Source of the DNA: Bradyrhizobium manausense
Lineage (GTDB): Bacteria; Pseudomonadota; Alphaproteobacteria; Rhizobiales; Xanthobacteraceae
Length of the DNA: 64,000 nucleotides
Assembly: GCF_018129685.1 (NCBI RefSeq)
Contig: NZ_JAFCLG010000001.1
Span: 372,001-436,000, forward strand
Reading direction: 5' to 3'
In this document: piece by piece, positions 1 to 9,204 of the stretch
How the letters are laid out: every line of letters begins with the position of its first letter
How positions within the stretch are numbered: position 1 is the first letter of the stretch
Position numbers and translations under genes: made by a program
The notes under the pieces: generated by a model
The model's input: the letters and a program-made list of their open reading frames with translations, nothing else
Databases searched by the model: none
Told to the model about the DNA's origin: nothing

Positions 1-1
1 G

Positions 2-1417
2 GGCAACAAGCCGGTCGAAGCGGTGAAGCTGGCGCTGACACGGCTGCGCGGCGCCTTTGCCCTCGGCTTCATCTTCGCCGGCGACGGCGACCTCATGATC
101 GGCGCCCGCAACGGCCCGCCGCTGGCGATCGGCTATGGCGACGGCGAGATGTATCTCGGCTCGGACGCGATTGCGCTTGGTCCATTCACCGATACGATCA
201 GCTATCTCGAGGACGGCGACTGGGCCGTGCTGACCCGCAAGAGCGCCACGATCTTCGATAAGGACGGCCACGCCGTCCAGCGCGACAAGATCAAGCACGC
301 CGCCTCGACCTCGCTGGTCGACAAGGCCAACTACCGCCACTTCATGGCCAAGGAGATCCACGAGCAGCCGGAAGTGGTCGGCCACACCCTGGCGCGCTAT
401 GTCGACATGGCGACCGAGCGCGTGTCGCTGCCGGTCAAGCTGCCGTTCGACTTCAAGGACATCCAGCGCATCAACATCACGGCCTGCGGCACCGCGAGCT
501 ACGCCGGCATCGTTGCAAAGTACTGGTTCGAGCGCTTTGCGCGTGTGCCGGTCGAGGTCGATGTCGCCTCCGAATTCCGCTACCGCGAAGCGCCCTTGCG
601 CAAGGGCGATCTTGCGGTCTTCATCTCGCAATCCGGCGAGACCGCCGACACGCTCGCGGCGCTGCGCTATGCCAAGGCGGAGGGCGCGCACACGATTGCC
701 GTGGTCAACGTGCCGACTTCGACGATCGCGCGCGAAAGCGAGACCGTGCTGCAGACGCTCGCCGGCCCCGAGATCGGCGTTGCCTCGACCAAGGCTTTCA
801 CTTGTCAGCTCATGGTGCTGGCCAATCTCGCCATCGCGGCCGGCAAGGCCCGCGGTGTCTTGTCCGATGAGGACGAGACCAAGCTGGTCCACGGCCTCGT
901 CGAGATTCCGCGTCTCATGTCGGACGCGCTCACCACCGAGCCCCAGATCGAGAAGCTCGCGCAGCGCATCGCCAAGTCGCGCGATGTACTCTATCTCGGC
1001 CGCGGCACCAGCTTCCCGCTGGCGCTCGAAGGCGCGTTGAAGCTGAAGGAAATCTCCTACATTCACGCCGAAGGCTACGCTGCCGGCGAGCTGAAACACG
1101 GCCCGATCGCGCTGATCGACGAGACCATGCCCGTCGTGGTGATCGCGCCCTACGACCGCGTGTTCGAAAAGACCGTCTCCAACATGCAGGAGGTCGCCGC
1201 CCGCGGCGGCAACATCATCCTGATGACCGACGCCAAGGGGGCAGCCGAGGCAACGGTGAATTCGCTCGTCACCATCGTCATGCCTGACATGGCCGCGGCG
1301 TTCACGCCGATGGTCTACGCCGTCCCTGTGCAACTGCTCGCCTATCATACGGCGGTGGTCATGGGCACGGACGTCGATCAGCCGCGCAATCTCGCGAAAT
1401 CAGTGACGGTGGAATAG
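2..1417 (+). CDS. glmS: Glutamine--fructose-6-phosphate aminotransferase (5' truncated by window edge)
   Basis: Converts fructose-6-phosphate and glutamine to glucosamine-6-phosphate, the first step toward UDP-GlcNAc for peptidoglycan and lipid A. The frame is open back to the window edge, so the first bases are internal; a GTG at 23 is not the real start. About 471 residues are visible of roughly 608. The end of the N-terminal glutaminase domain is present, then two SIS sugar-isomerase domains, seen in ITACGTASYAGIVAKYW and ISQSGETADTLAALRYAK, and the usual C-terminal tail LAKSVTVE. The catalytic N-terminal Cys lies outside the window. Cytoplasmic. The family call is secure. Confidence 0.97.
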   Translation, partial: GNKPVEAVKLALTRLRGAFALGFIFAGDGDLMIGARNGPPLAIGYGDGEMYLGSDAIALGPFTDTISYLEDGDWAVLTRKSATIFDKDGHAVQRDKIKHAASTSLVDKANYRHFMAKEIHEQPEVVGHTLARYVDMATERVSLPVKLPFDFKDIQRINITACGTASYAGIVAKYWFERFARVPVEVDVASEFRYREAPLRKGDLAVFISQSGETADTLAALRYAKAEGAHTIAVVNVPTSTIARESETVLQTLAGPEIGVASTKAFTCQLMVLANLAIAAGKARGVLSDEDETKLVHGLVEIPRLMSDALTTEPQIEKLAQRIAKSRDVLYLGRGTSFPLALEGALKLKEISYIHAEGYAAGELKHGPIALIDETMPVVVIAPYDRVFEKTVSNMQEVAARGGNIILMTDAKGAAEATVNSLVTIVMPDMAAAFTPMVYAVPVQLLAYHTAVVMGTDVDQPRNLAKSVTVE

Positions 1418-1496
1418 GCAGAACGGATCAGGTCGCGCTCTTCCAAAACCTGCTAGAAGCTCCTAGCTTGGACGAAGCGACTGACCTGGAACCCGA

Positions 1497-2267
1497 ATGA
1501 CCACCCGCGACGACGCGCCTGCGCCTCTTGATCCCGCCCCGGAACCTCATACCGGCCTGATGGGCCGTTTTCGCAATTATTTCCTGACCGGACTGATCGT
1601 TACCGGACCGATTGCGATCACGCTGTATCTGGTCTGGTGGTTCGTCACCTGGGTCGACGGCGTGGTGCGGCCATTCGTTCCACTGGCCTATCGGCCGGAA
1701 ACCTACTTGCCCTATGGCGTTCCCGGCTGGGGACTGATTGTCGCTTTCTTCACGCTGACACTGGTCGGCTTCCTTGCCGCCAACCTGATCGGCCGCACGT
1801 TGGTTGATGTCGGCGAGACCTTCCTCGGCCGGATTCCGGCGGTGCGCGCGATTTATCGCGGCCTGAAGCAGGTTTTCGAGACCTTGTTCTCGGGCAAGGG
1901 TTCGAGCTTCCGAAAAGTGGGTCTCGTGGAGTTTCCATCGCCCGGCATGTGGTCGATCGTGCTGATCTCGCAATCGCCGAATGAAGAGGTTTCGCGAAGC
2001 CTGCCGGGGCAGGAGGAACATGTCTCGGTGTTTCTGCCGTGCTCGCCGAACCCGACCACCGGCTTCTTCTTCTACGTGCCCAAGAGCAAGATCGTCGAGG
2101 TCGACCTCAGCGCCGAGGATGCCGCGACGCTGATCATGTCCGCCGGCGTGGTGCAGCCTGGCGTGGCGCCGGATCCGAAGAAAGCCGCCGCGCTTGCCGG
2201 CATGGCCAATGCCGCGCGCATTGCCAATGCCTCCACGCTCCAGCCCGAGGCTGCGAAGGCGGAGTAG
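1497..2267 (+). CDS. DUF502 family membrane protein
   Basis: 256 residues. A short polar N-terminus is followed by two hydrophobic segments, about residues 28-52 (NYFLTGLIVTGPIAITLYLV) and 80-102 (GLIVAFFTLTLVGFLAANLIG). A soluble domain follows, with the DUF502 signature region FLGRIPAVRAIYRGLKQVFETLF and a conserved NPTTGFFFYVP. The function of DUF502 is unknown to me; a role at the inner membrane is inferred from topology only. It lies 79 bp after glmS on the same strand and may be co-transcribed. A GC-rich palindrome follows its stop codon. Confidence 0.9.
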   Translation: MTTRDDAPAPLDPAPEPHTGLMGRFRNYFLTGLIVTGPIAITLYLVWWFVTWVDGVVRPFVPLAYRPETYLPYGVPGWGLIVAFFTLTLVGFLAANLIGRTLVDVGETFLGRIPAVRAIYRGLKQVFETLFSGKGSSFRKVGLVEFPSPGMWSIVLISQSPNEEVSRSLPGQEEHVSVFLPCSPNPTTGFFFYVPKSKIVEVDLSAEDAATLIMSAGVVQPGVAPDPKKAAALAGMANAARIANASTLQPEAAKAE

Positions 2268-2268
2268 G

Positions 2269-2291
2269 GCCATTCCCGCGCGGGATGGCCT
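2269..2291. repeat. Intergenic palindrome after the DUF502 gene
   Basis: A nearly perfect 23-bp inverted repeat (GGCCATTCCCGCG / CGGGATGGCC) begins two bases after the stop codon. There is no T-run on either side, so it is not a convincing intrinsic terminator. It could stabilise the mRNA 3' end. Confidence 0.5.
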
Positions 2292-2372
2292 GATGTCACG
2301 CGGGCCTTCGCATCGTCTGCTATTGTCTGTTTCGAACCGAGCGTAGCTCGGAATTCGAACTGGAGCGCTCCG

Positions 2373-3230
2373 ATGTCAAAGACCATTGCAATCCTCGCAC
2401 CCGGCGCGATGGGCAGCGCCGTGGCGCGCCGTCTGGGCGAGAACGGTGCGCGCGTGCTGACGTCGTTGAAAGGGCGAAGCGAGGCGACGCTGAAGCGGGC
2501 CGCGGATGCCGGAATGGTCGGTGCCGAGGACGATGCGATCGCGGAGGCCGACATCATCCTCTCGATCGTGCCGCCGGGCGAGGCCGTGGCGCTGGCTGAG
2601 CGGCTCGCTGCCCTGATCGTGAAGCGCACCAAGAAGCCGATCGTGGTCGATTGCAACGCCGTCAATGTCGACACGGTGAAGCGGATCGAGGACATCATCG
2701 GATCGGCGCAGGCGCCCTTCGTCGACGGCGGCATCATCGGCTTCCCGCCGCAGCCGGGCGGCAAGAGTCCGGCCTTCTACGTCTCCGGCGAGCACGCCGG
2801 GGATGTCGCGATGCTGAAGGATTTCGGGATCGACCTGCGCATCGTCGAGGGGCCGGTCGGTGCGGCCTCCGCGCTCAAAATGTCCTATGCCGGCATCGTC
2901 AAGGGGCTCGCCGGGATCGGCTCGGCCATGGTCGTCGCGGCAACGAAGGCGGGAGCTGCGGACGCGCTCCGCGACGAGCTCGCGCTCAGCCAGCCCGCGA
3001 TCCTGGCGCGGCTGGAGGTTGCGCTGCCCGATATGATCCCGAAGGCCTATCGCTGGGTCGCCGAGATGCGGGAGATTTCCGGTTTTCTTGGACCGGATCA
3101 TCCGGCGAGCCAGATCTACGAAGGCTTTGCCAAATGGTTCGAACATCTGGCCGCTGACGCGAAGGGCGAGGCGGTTGACGCGTCGCTGCTGAAGGCGTTC
3201 GCCGCGCGCATGCCACAGAAAAAGGCTTAG
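2373..3230 (+). CDS. NAD(P)-dependent 3-hydroxyacid-type dehydrogenase, DUF1932 C-terminal domain
   Basis: 285 residues. The N-terminus is a Rossmann fold (IAILAPGAMGSAVARRLGENGARV) related to 6-phosphogluconate and 3-hydroxyisobutyrate dehydrogenases. The C-terminal helical half (about 180-280) resembles DUF1932, with the catalytic-Lys-type segment GAASALKMSYAGIVKGLAGIGSAM. It probably oxidises a beta-hydroxy acid with NAD(P); the substrate cannot be read from the sequence. Cytoplasmic. An imperfect inverted repeat (TTCGAACCGAGC-GTA-GCTCGGAATTCGAA, about 2329-2358) lies just before the ATG and may be an operator. Confidence 0.85.
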   Translation: MSKTIAILAPGAMGSAVARRLGENGARVLTSLKGRSEATLKRAADAGMVGAEDDAIAEADIILSIVPPGEAVALAERLAALIVKRTKKPIVVDCNAVNVDTVKRIEDIIGSAQAPFVDGGIIGFPPQPGGKSPAFYVSGEHAGDVAMLKDFGIDLRIVEGPVGAASALKMSYAGIVKGLAGIGSAMVVAATKAGAADALRDELALSQPAILARLEVALPDMIPKAYRWVAEMREISGFLGPDHPASQIYEGFAKWFEHLAADAKGEAVDASLLKAFAARMPQKKA

Positions 3231-3323
3231 GGCGTCGGCCTCGGCCGGAGCTGGACGTAACACACCTGTCGCACTCGCCCTCTATGCGATCCCTCGTCCC
3301 CTTGAGGAGCCGAGGAGCCGTCG

Positions 3324-5804
3324 ATGAATCGCAAGGAGCGCCGCGCCGCGGAAAAACTTGGCCGATCTCCAATGCGTTCCGCGGCGGCCGCCGCACCCGG
3401 CCGGGCAGCGCCGGACATCGCGTCTTTGCTGGCAGCGGGAGAAACACACTACGGCAGCGGACGGCTTGCCGATGCCGAAGCGTGCAGCCGCGCGATCCTT
3501 GCGGCAGCCCCCGAGCATGCCGACGCCTTGTTCTTGCTTGGACGGATCGCGCACGCCGCGGGGCGCCCCGATCTCGCCGTCGATCTTTTCGCTCGCGCCC
3601 TGCGTGGCAATGGACGCCATCTTCTCTGCCTGCTCAATCATGCAACCGCGCTGCATGAAATCGGACGGTTTGGCGAGGCGCTGGCCGGCTACGACCGTGC
3701 ACTCGCGCTCGCGCCGGGGATTGCCGAGATCCACTTCAACCGTGGCATGACGTTGCGGGCGCTCGATCGGACGAGCGACGCGCTCGCGAGCTTCGAGCGC
3801 GCGTTCTCGTTGCGATCCGATTTCGCGGAGGCCGTGTGCAACCATGGCGTCACGCTGCTGGCTCTCGGCCGTTTCGAGGCGGCGCTTGCGAGCTGCGACA
3901 AGGCGCTGGCCCTGCGGCCGGACTATGTGGAGGCCCTCCACAATCGCGGCGTTGCGCTGTTCTCCCTCAATCGGTTCAACGAGGCGCTTGCGAGCTATGA
4001 CCGTGCGCTCGCGATCAATCCTGGGCTTGCCGAGACGCACTCTTATCGCGCCACCGTCCTGCAGGCGCTTGGCCAATTCGATGCGGCGCTTGCCGGTTTC
4101 GACGCGGCACTGGGGATTCGGCCCGATTATGCCGACGCACTTGATGGCCGCGGCTCGGTCCTGCAGGCGCTGCATCGGCCCGGCGACGCGCTCGCCTTCC
4201 ATCACCGGGCGCTGCATCTTCGGCCCGACAGTACCGAGGTGCTCAACAATCTCGGCTGCGCGCTGCAGCAGTTGAAGCGCGATGAAGAGGCTGTTGCCTG
4301 TCACGACAGGGCGCTGACCTTGCGGCCGGCCTTTGCCGACGCCCTGCACAATCGCGGCGTGGCGCTGCGCCGCTTGAAGCGCCTGGACGAGGCACTGAGG
4401 AGCTTCGAGCAAGCGGTTGCAGTCGAACCGGATCACGCCAAGGCGTTCGGCGAGATCGCTTCCATCGTCAACGCGATGTGCGATTTCGAACGTCGAACCG
4501 CGCTCGCGGCGGATTTCGCCGCGCGCATCTCCGAGGGGACCGTGGGCGTTTTTCCATTTGCGGCCGTCGGTACTTTCGACGATCCGCTGCTGCAGCGGCG
4601 CTGCGCGGAAACGTTCGTCGCAGAGCGTTTTTCCGCGATGCCGCCGCCGATGTGGGGCGGCGGGACCTGGCGGAATGACAGGATCCGGATCGCCTATCTC
4701 TCCGCCGACTTTCATCTGCACGCGACGGCGCAACTGATGGCGGAGCTGTTCGAGCGGCATGACCGTGCTCGCTTCGAAGTGATCGCCGTGTCGTACGGAA
4801 TAGACGACGCAAGCGCGATGCGCGCGCGGCTCGTCGCGGCGTTCGACCGGTTCATCGACGTCAGCGCCATGAGCGACGAAGCGGTCGCGCGTTGCCTGCA
4901 CGAGATGCAGGTCGACATCGCGGTCGATCTGAAGGGGCACACCGAAGATGCGCGCCCCGGCATTCTGGCCTTCCGGCCCGCACCCATCCAGGTCAACTAT
5001 CTCGGCTATCCCGGCACGATCGGAGCCTCCTTCATCGACTACATCATTGCCGATCCGATCATAGCGCCTTTCGCGCACCAGCCATTCTACAGCGAACGGA
5101 TCGTCCAGCTGCCCGACGCCTATCAGGCCAACGACACCAAGCGCGAGATCGCCGAGCTGACGCCGACGCGACAGGAATTGGGCCTTCCGGAGCAGGGGTT
5201 CGTGTTCTGCTGCTTCAACCAGAGCTACAAGATTGCGCCTGACATTTTCGCGGTCTGGATGCGCCTGCTCCGGGCCGTTGACGGCAGTGTGCTCTGGCTT
5301 TTCCGCGACAACGAATTCGCCGTTGCCAATCTCCGCCGGGCGGCCGAAGCGCATGGCGTCGATCCCGACCGGCTCGTTTTCGCGGGCAGGGTGGCGCCCG
5401 CCGATCATCTCGCGCGCTATCGGCTTGCCGACCTCTTCCTCGACACGCTCCCCTACAACGCCCACACGACGGCAAGTGAGGCGTTGTGGGCCGGTCTGCC
5501 GGTGGTGACACAGCTGGGCCAGGCATTCGCAGGTCGCGTCGCAGCCAGCCTCGTGAGCTCTGTCGGCCTGCCGGAGCTCGTCACCCATACGATCGGGGAC
5601 TACGAAGCGCTTGCCCTCCGCCTCGCGACGACGCCCGCTCTGCTCGATGACTTCAGCACCCGGCTCGCGGCGAACCGTCTTACCCATCCGCTGTTCGATG
5701 CCGATCGCTTCCGCCGCCACATCGAACAGGCTTATCTCACGATGTGGGAGACCTGGCAGCAGGGCGCCCCACCGCAAAGCTTCGCAGTCGCACCCGGTGC
5801 GTGA
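3324..5804 (+). CDS. TPR-containing O-linked GlcNAc transferase-like protein (GT41 / SPINDLY type)
   Basis: 826 residues. After a basic start (MNRKERRAAEK) come roughly ten tetratricopeptide repeats of the form ALASYDRALALRPDYVEALHNRG, up to about residue 390. The C-terminal half is a GT41 catalytic domain: SADFHLHATAQLM corresponds to the His-containing segment of OGT, GHTEDARPGILAFRPAPIQV and NYLGYPGTIGASFIDYIIAD follow, and FNQSYKIAP carries the Lys expected to hold the UDP-sugar. ADLFLDTLPYNAHTTASEAL is also typical. It is expected to glycosylate proteins or an unknown acceptor in the cytoplasm. No signal peptide is visible. It appears monocistronic. Confidence 0.9.
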   Translation: MNRKERRAAEKLGRSPMRSAAAAAPGRAAPDIASLLAAGETHYGSGRLADAEACSRAILAAAPEHADALFLLGRIAHAAGRPDLAVDLFARALRGNGRHLLCLLNHATALHEIGRFGEALAGYDRALALAPGIAEIHFNRGMTLRALDRTSDALASFERAFSLRSDFAEAVCNHGVTLLALGRFEAALASCDKALALRPDYVEALHNRGVALFSLNRFNEALASYDRALAINPGLAETHSYRATVLQALGQFDAALAGFDAALGIRPDYADALDGRGSVLQALHRPGDALAFHHRALHLRPDSTEVLNNLGCALQQLKRDEEAVACHDRALTLRPAFADALHNRGVALRRLKRLDEALRSFEQAVAVEPDHAKAFGEIASIVNAMCDFERRTALAADFAARISEGTVGVFPFAAVGTFDDPLLQRRCAETFVAERFSAMPPPMWGGGTWRNDRIRIAYLSADFHLHATAQLMAELFERHDRARFEVIAVSYGIDDASAMRARLVAAFDRFIDVSAMSDEAVARCLHEMQVDIAVDLKGHTEDARPGILAFRPAPIQVNYLGYPGTIGASFIDYIIADPIIAPFAHQPFYSERIVQLPDAYQANDTKREIAELTPTRQELGLPEQGFVFCCFNQSYKIAPDIFAVWMRLLRAVDGSVLWLFRDNEFAVANLRRAAEAHGVDPDRLVFAGRVAPADHLARYRLADLFLDTLPYNAHTTASEALWAGLPVVTQLGQAFAGRVAASLVSSVGLPELVTHTIGDYEALALRLATTPALLDDFSTRLAANRLTHPLFDADRFRRHIEQAYLTMWETWQQGAPPQSFAVAPGA

Positions 5805-6023
5805 ACTCCCGGGCGCCCGGTGCGTCCAAAAACGTCAGTCCTGCTGACCTTGTGAGAACCCAATCGCGAACCCGTGAGGGGACTTCGTGACCTCAGCCCG
5901 ATGAAGCATTGCGCGATCCGAAGAAGCCGTTTTCACGCCCGGCGAAGCTCATTCCTGGCGGCCGCGAAGATACCGGGAAATCTGTTCCGACTAATGTCGG
6001 CTCCATCAACAATGGGGTCGATT

Positions 6024-6293
6024 ATGAGCAATTCAGTTCGTCAGATCGGTTTCGCCATCGCTTTTGCCGCTTCCGCTTTTGCCGTGTCAACGACGGCGCA
6101 AGCCTATACGGCGGAAGCCCAGCAGATGTGCACCAGCGACGCCTTCCGTCTTTGCAGCTCCGAGATCCCGAACATCCCGCGCATCACGGCCTGCATGATC
6201 CAACACAAGTCCGAGCTCAGCCCTGGATGCCGTGCGGTCATGGATCGCGACTCCGCGCCGCAGCCGGTCAAGACGGGTCCTGACCTCGAATGA
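6024..6293 (+). CDS. Small secreted Cys-containing protein
   Basis: 89 residues from ATG 6024, which has a GGGG stretch 8-10 bases upstream; an in-frame ATG at 6012 is the alternative. A clear Sec signal peptide (IGFAIAFAASAFAVSTTAQA) is followed by a mature part of about 60 residues with four Cys (MCTSDAFRLCSS, ITACMIQHK, SPGCRAV). The pattern suggests two disulfides in the periplasm. The SELSPGCRAVM segment resembles a short Cys-rich repeat seen in rhizobial secreted proteins. Function unknown. Its 3' end overlaps the convergent kinase-like gene by 26 bp. Confidence 0.75.
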   Translation: MSNSVRQIGFAIAFAASAFAVSTTAQAYTAEAQQMCTSDAFRLCSSEIPNIPRITACMIQHKSELSPGCRAVMDRDSAPQPVKTGPDLE

Positions 6294-6795
6294 GGACCGC
6301 CACGAACTCCGCGATGTCCCGGTCGCTTCTCAAGCGTACGACCGGGACACCAGCATTGTACCGTATGCGTTCTGCCTCGATCACCGGCGCGCGTTCCACA
6401 TCATAGCGCCAGGCCTCCCGCATCAATTTCCAGTCGAACTGCTCCGGACATCCCGCCGGCAAGTCGGGTCGCGCGGTGTCGCGATGGAAGGCCGAGCGCC
6501 AGAGAATGCGCCATTGGCACAGCCAGCGCGGTCGTTCAATGACGACAAGCAGCTCGGCATGCGCAAGCGTGAGATCGAAGGCGAGCCCCGAGAAGCTGCC
6601 ATCGACGATCCACGCGTCGCTCGCGATCGCCTCAGCGACGCGCGCGCGGAAGCTCGACGTGTCGGACGGCGTCCATCCGGGCCGCCAATATAGCACGTCG
6701 AGATGAATGACCGGCAGGCCGAGCTTTCGCCCGAGTCTTCGGGCCAGACGTGTTTTGCCGCTTCCCTGGCTGCCAACGACGATAATCCGGCGCAT
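6268..6795 (-). CDS. P-loop NTPase, adenylate-kinase/FlaR-like
   Basis: 175 residues. The Walker A motif IIVVGSQGSGKTRLARRLG is at the N-terminus, followed by a substrate-type segment (IHLDVLYWRPGW) and WIVDGSF, matching the AAA_17/FlaR-like family of small nucleotide kinases often named DNA topology modulation protein. It would bind ATP in the cytoplasm and phosphorylate an unknown small molecule. It is convergent with the preceding small secreted gene, overlapping it by 26 bp at the 3' ends. The family assignment is good; the substrate is unknown. Confidence 0.8.
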   Translation of the reverse strand: MRRIIVVGSQGSGKTRLARRLGRKLGLPVIHLDVLYWRPGWTPSDTSSFRARVAEAIASDAWIVDGSFSGLAFDLTLAHAELLVVIERPRWLCQWRILWRSAFHRDTARPDLPAGCPEQFDWKLMREAWRYDVERAPVIEAERIRYNAGVPVVRLRSDRDIAEFVAVLIRGQDPS

Positions 6796-6910
6796 GCCAG
6801 GAGATTTTCACGAAATCGGATGTGGCGAAAGCTTGGGCTTTCTCCTTGCCGTTCTTGGGATGCGATGGCTGAAGGCGCGACGCATACGCCGGGTGGCAAA
6901 AGACCGCGAG

Positions 6911-9019
6911 TTAGCCCGCCCCGATCAGCGGGATCGCCTCGTCGCGCTCGTACAGATACAGCAGGCAGCGCAGCGCTTCGCCGCGCTCGCCCTTCAGCTT
7001 CGGATCGTCCTTCATGATCCGCAGCGCTTCGTCTCTCGCCTGGGTGATGAGCTGGCCGTGCACCTCCGAGCGCGCGATGCGATAGCCGGGCAGGCCGCTC
7101 TGGCGCACGCCCAGCACGTCGCCCTCGCCGCGCAGCTTCAGGTCCTCTTCGGCGATGCGAAAGCCGTCCGTGGTCTCGCGGATCACCTTCAGCCGCGCCT
7201 TCGACATCTCGCCGAGCGGCTCGCTGTAGAGCAGGATGCAGGTCGAGGCTTCCGAGCCGCGTCCGATGCGGCCGCGGAGCTGGTGCAGCTGGGCGAGACC
7301 AAAACGCTCGGCGTTCTCGATCACCATGATGGTCGCGGCCGGCACATCGACACCGACCTCGACCACGGTGGTGGCGACCAGCAGCCCGATCTCATGCGCC
7401 GCGAACTGGCCCATGACGCGGTCCTTCTCCGTGCCCTTCATCTGTCCGTGGACGAGGCCGACGCGATCTCCGAAGCGCTTTTGCAGGCTCTCGAAGCGCT
7501 TGGTCGCGTTGGTGAGGTGCTCGGTGCCTTCGGCCTCGGATTCCTCGACCAGCGGGCAGATCCAGTAGACCAACTTGCCGGAGTCCAGCGCACGCCCGAC
7601 GCCATCCATGACCTCACCGAGCCGGCTCATGGCGACGGCGCGGGTGTCGATCGGCTGGCGGCCGGCCGGCTTTTCGCGCAGCTCGCTGATGTCCATGTCG
7701 CCGAAATAGGTCAGCACCAGCGTGCGCGGGATCGGCGTCGCGCTGAGCACGAGAACATCGACGGCTTCGCCCTTCGCCGTCAGCGCGAGGCGCTCGCGGA
7801 CGCCAAAGCGGTGCTGTTCGTCGACGATGGCGAGCGCCAGATCATGGAAGATCACATCGTCCTGGATCAGCGCATGGGTGCCGACGAGGAGGTCGATCTC
7901 GCCCTCGGCGAGCTGCGCGATGATCTCGCGCCGTTCCTTGCCCTTCTCGCGCCCGGTGAGGATGGCGACCCTCATGCCGGCGCGTTCGGCGAGCGGCGCA
8001 ATGGTCTTGATGTGCTGACGCGCCAGGATTTCGGTCGGGGCCATCAGCGCGGCCTGCTTGCCGACTTCGGCCGCGGCTGCGGCTGCCAGCAGAGCCACCA
8101 CGGTCTTGCCCGAGCCGACGTCGCCCTGGAGCAGACGGAGCATGCGCACCGGTTGTTTCAGATCGTTGGCGATCGCCGCCACGGCATCGCGTTGCGAGGT
8201 CGTGAGCGCGTAGGGCAGGGCGTCGATGATCTTGTGGCGCAGATGCCCGTCGCCTGCATTGCGGACGCCGGCAGGCCGCCGCAGCTGCGCGCGGATCAGA
8301 GCGAGCGCGAGTTGGCCGGCGAGCAATTCGTCGAAGGCCAGGCGCGACCAGTAGCGCTGGTCGGGCAGGATGTCGGTGAGCTCGACCGGTTGATGCACGC
8401 GATTGAGCGCTTCTGCGACCGGCGGGAAATTGCAGCGGCTGAGCACCTCCGGACTGATCCATTCGGGCAGCGCCGGCAGCTTCTGCAGCGCCTGCGCGAT
8501 CGCACGGCGGAGCGAGCCAAGTGCGAGGCCCTCCGTCAAGGGATAGACGGGGTCGATGCCCGAGAGCTTCGAGATCGCCTCCTCGTCCAGCACGCGGTCG
8601 GGATGCACGATCTGCGGGATGCCGTCATACATCTGCAGCGTACCGGAGACGTAGCGCTTCTCGCCGACCGGCAGCAGCTTTTCGACGTAGCCGGGCTTGG
8701 CGCGAAAGAACGTCAGCACGACGTCGCCGGTATCGTCGCTGGCAAAGACCAGATAAGGCGCGCGCGGATTGCGCGGCGGGGGCGGGCGGTGACGGTCGAC
8801 GGTGACCTCCAGCGTCACCATGGTTCCGACGGCTGCATCGCGGACTTTCGGCCGTGCCCGGCGATCGATCACCTGGCTCGGCAGATGCAAGAGCAGGTCC
8901 ACCAGCCGCGGCGTCTCGCTCCGGCTGAGCAGATATTGCAGCAGCTTGTCCTGCTTCGGACCGACGCCGGGCAGGCTGGTCACGGGAGCAAACAGCGGAT
9001 TGAGCAGGCTGGGGCGCAT
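6911..9019 (-). CDS. recG: ATP-dependent DNA helicase RecG
   Basis: RecG remodels stalled forks and Holliday junctions. From ATG 9019 it is 702 residues (MRPSLLNPLFAPVTSLPGVG), the usual length. The reading frame is open further upstream, but that stretch encodes a dispersed palindrome (9047-9078), so I reject it. The N-terminal wedge/OB region covers roughly residues 50-200. Helicase motifs follow: Walker A GDVGSGKT, motif II DEQH (IVDEQHRFGVRERL), motif III SATPIPRT, and motif VI QLRGRIGRG. The TRG-like C-terminal part is present. Transcribed toward the kinase-like gene. Confidence 0.97.
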   Translation of the reverse strand: MRPSLLNPLFAPVTSLPGVGPKQDKLLQYLLSRSETPRLVDLLLHLPSQVIDRRARPKVRDAAVGTMVTLEVTVDRHRPPPPRNPRAPYLVFASDDTGDVVLTFFRAKPGYVEKLLPVGEKRYVSGTLQMYDGIPQIVHPDRVLDEEAISKLSGIDPVYPLTEGLALGSLRRAIAQALQKLPALPEWISPEVLSRCNFPPVAEALNRVHQPVELTDILPDQRYWSRLAFDELLAGQLALALIRAQLRRPAGVRNAGDGHLRHKIIDALPYALTTSQRDAVAAIANDLKQPVRMLRLLQGDVGSGKTVVALLAAAAAAEVGKQAALMAPTEILARQHIKTIAPLAERAGMRVAILTGREKGKERREIIAQLAEGEIDLLVGTHALIQDDVIFHDLALAIVDEQHRFGVRERLALTAKGEAVDVLVLSATPIPRTLVLTYFGDMDISELREKPAGRQPIDTRAVAMSRLGEVMDGVGRALDSGKLVYWICPLVEESEAEGTEHLTNATKRFESLQKRFGDRVGLVHGQMKGTEKDRVMGQFAAHEIGLLVATTVVEVGVDVPAATIMVIENAERFGLAQLHQLRGRIGRGSEASTCILLYSEPLGEMSKARLKVIRETTDGFRIAEEDLKLRGEGDVLGVRQSGLPGYRIARSEVHGQLITQARDEALRIMKDDPKLKGERGEALRCLLYLYERDEAIPLIGAG

Positions 9020-9046
9020 GGATGCGAATCTAGGATCGTTTCGGCC

Positions 9047-9078
9047 CGTCATGCCCGGCTTTATGCCGGGCATCCACG
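9047..9078. repeat. Dispersed palindromic element (ATGCCCGGC / GCCGGGCAT type)
   Basis: A perfect 9-bp inverted repeat, ATGCCCGGC-TTTAT-GCCGGGCAT, is flanked by CGTC and CCACG. I recall this kind of short element as frequent between genes in Bradyrhizobium and Rhodopseudomonas. It sits between the divergent recG and sdhE genes, inside the upstream open extension of recG, which supports the shorter recG start. Confidence 0.7.
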
Positions 9079-9204
9079 GCTTTTTTCGCGGTCCTTGGCG
9101 GGCATCAGGCCATGCCAAATCGAGGGCTGACACGGCAGGTTCGAATGGCTATATCACCCCGGCCCGGCACGTCCGGGCTTTCGGCGTTTGACTGGATTTG
9201 AGAC

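Noticed and set aside
23..25. GTG as the start of glmS
   Set aside because: The frame continues upstream to the window edge, and the N-terminal glutaminase domain would be missing.
3282..5777. Long minus-strand open frame opposite the GT41 gene
   Set aside because: It is the complement of a GC3-biased gene; the translation is rich in Arg/Gly/His with no domain, while the plus strand has clear TPR and GT41 motifs.
6707..9130. 807-codon plus-strand frame opposite recG
   Set aside because: Antisense shadow of recG; no domain recognisable, and recG has all helicase motifs.
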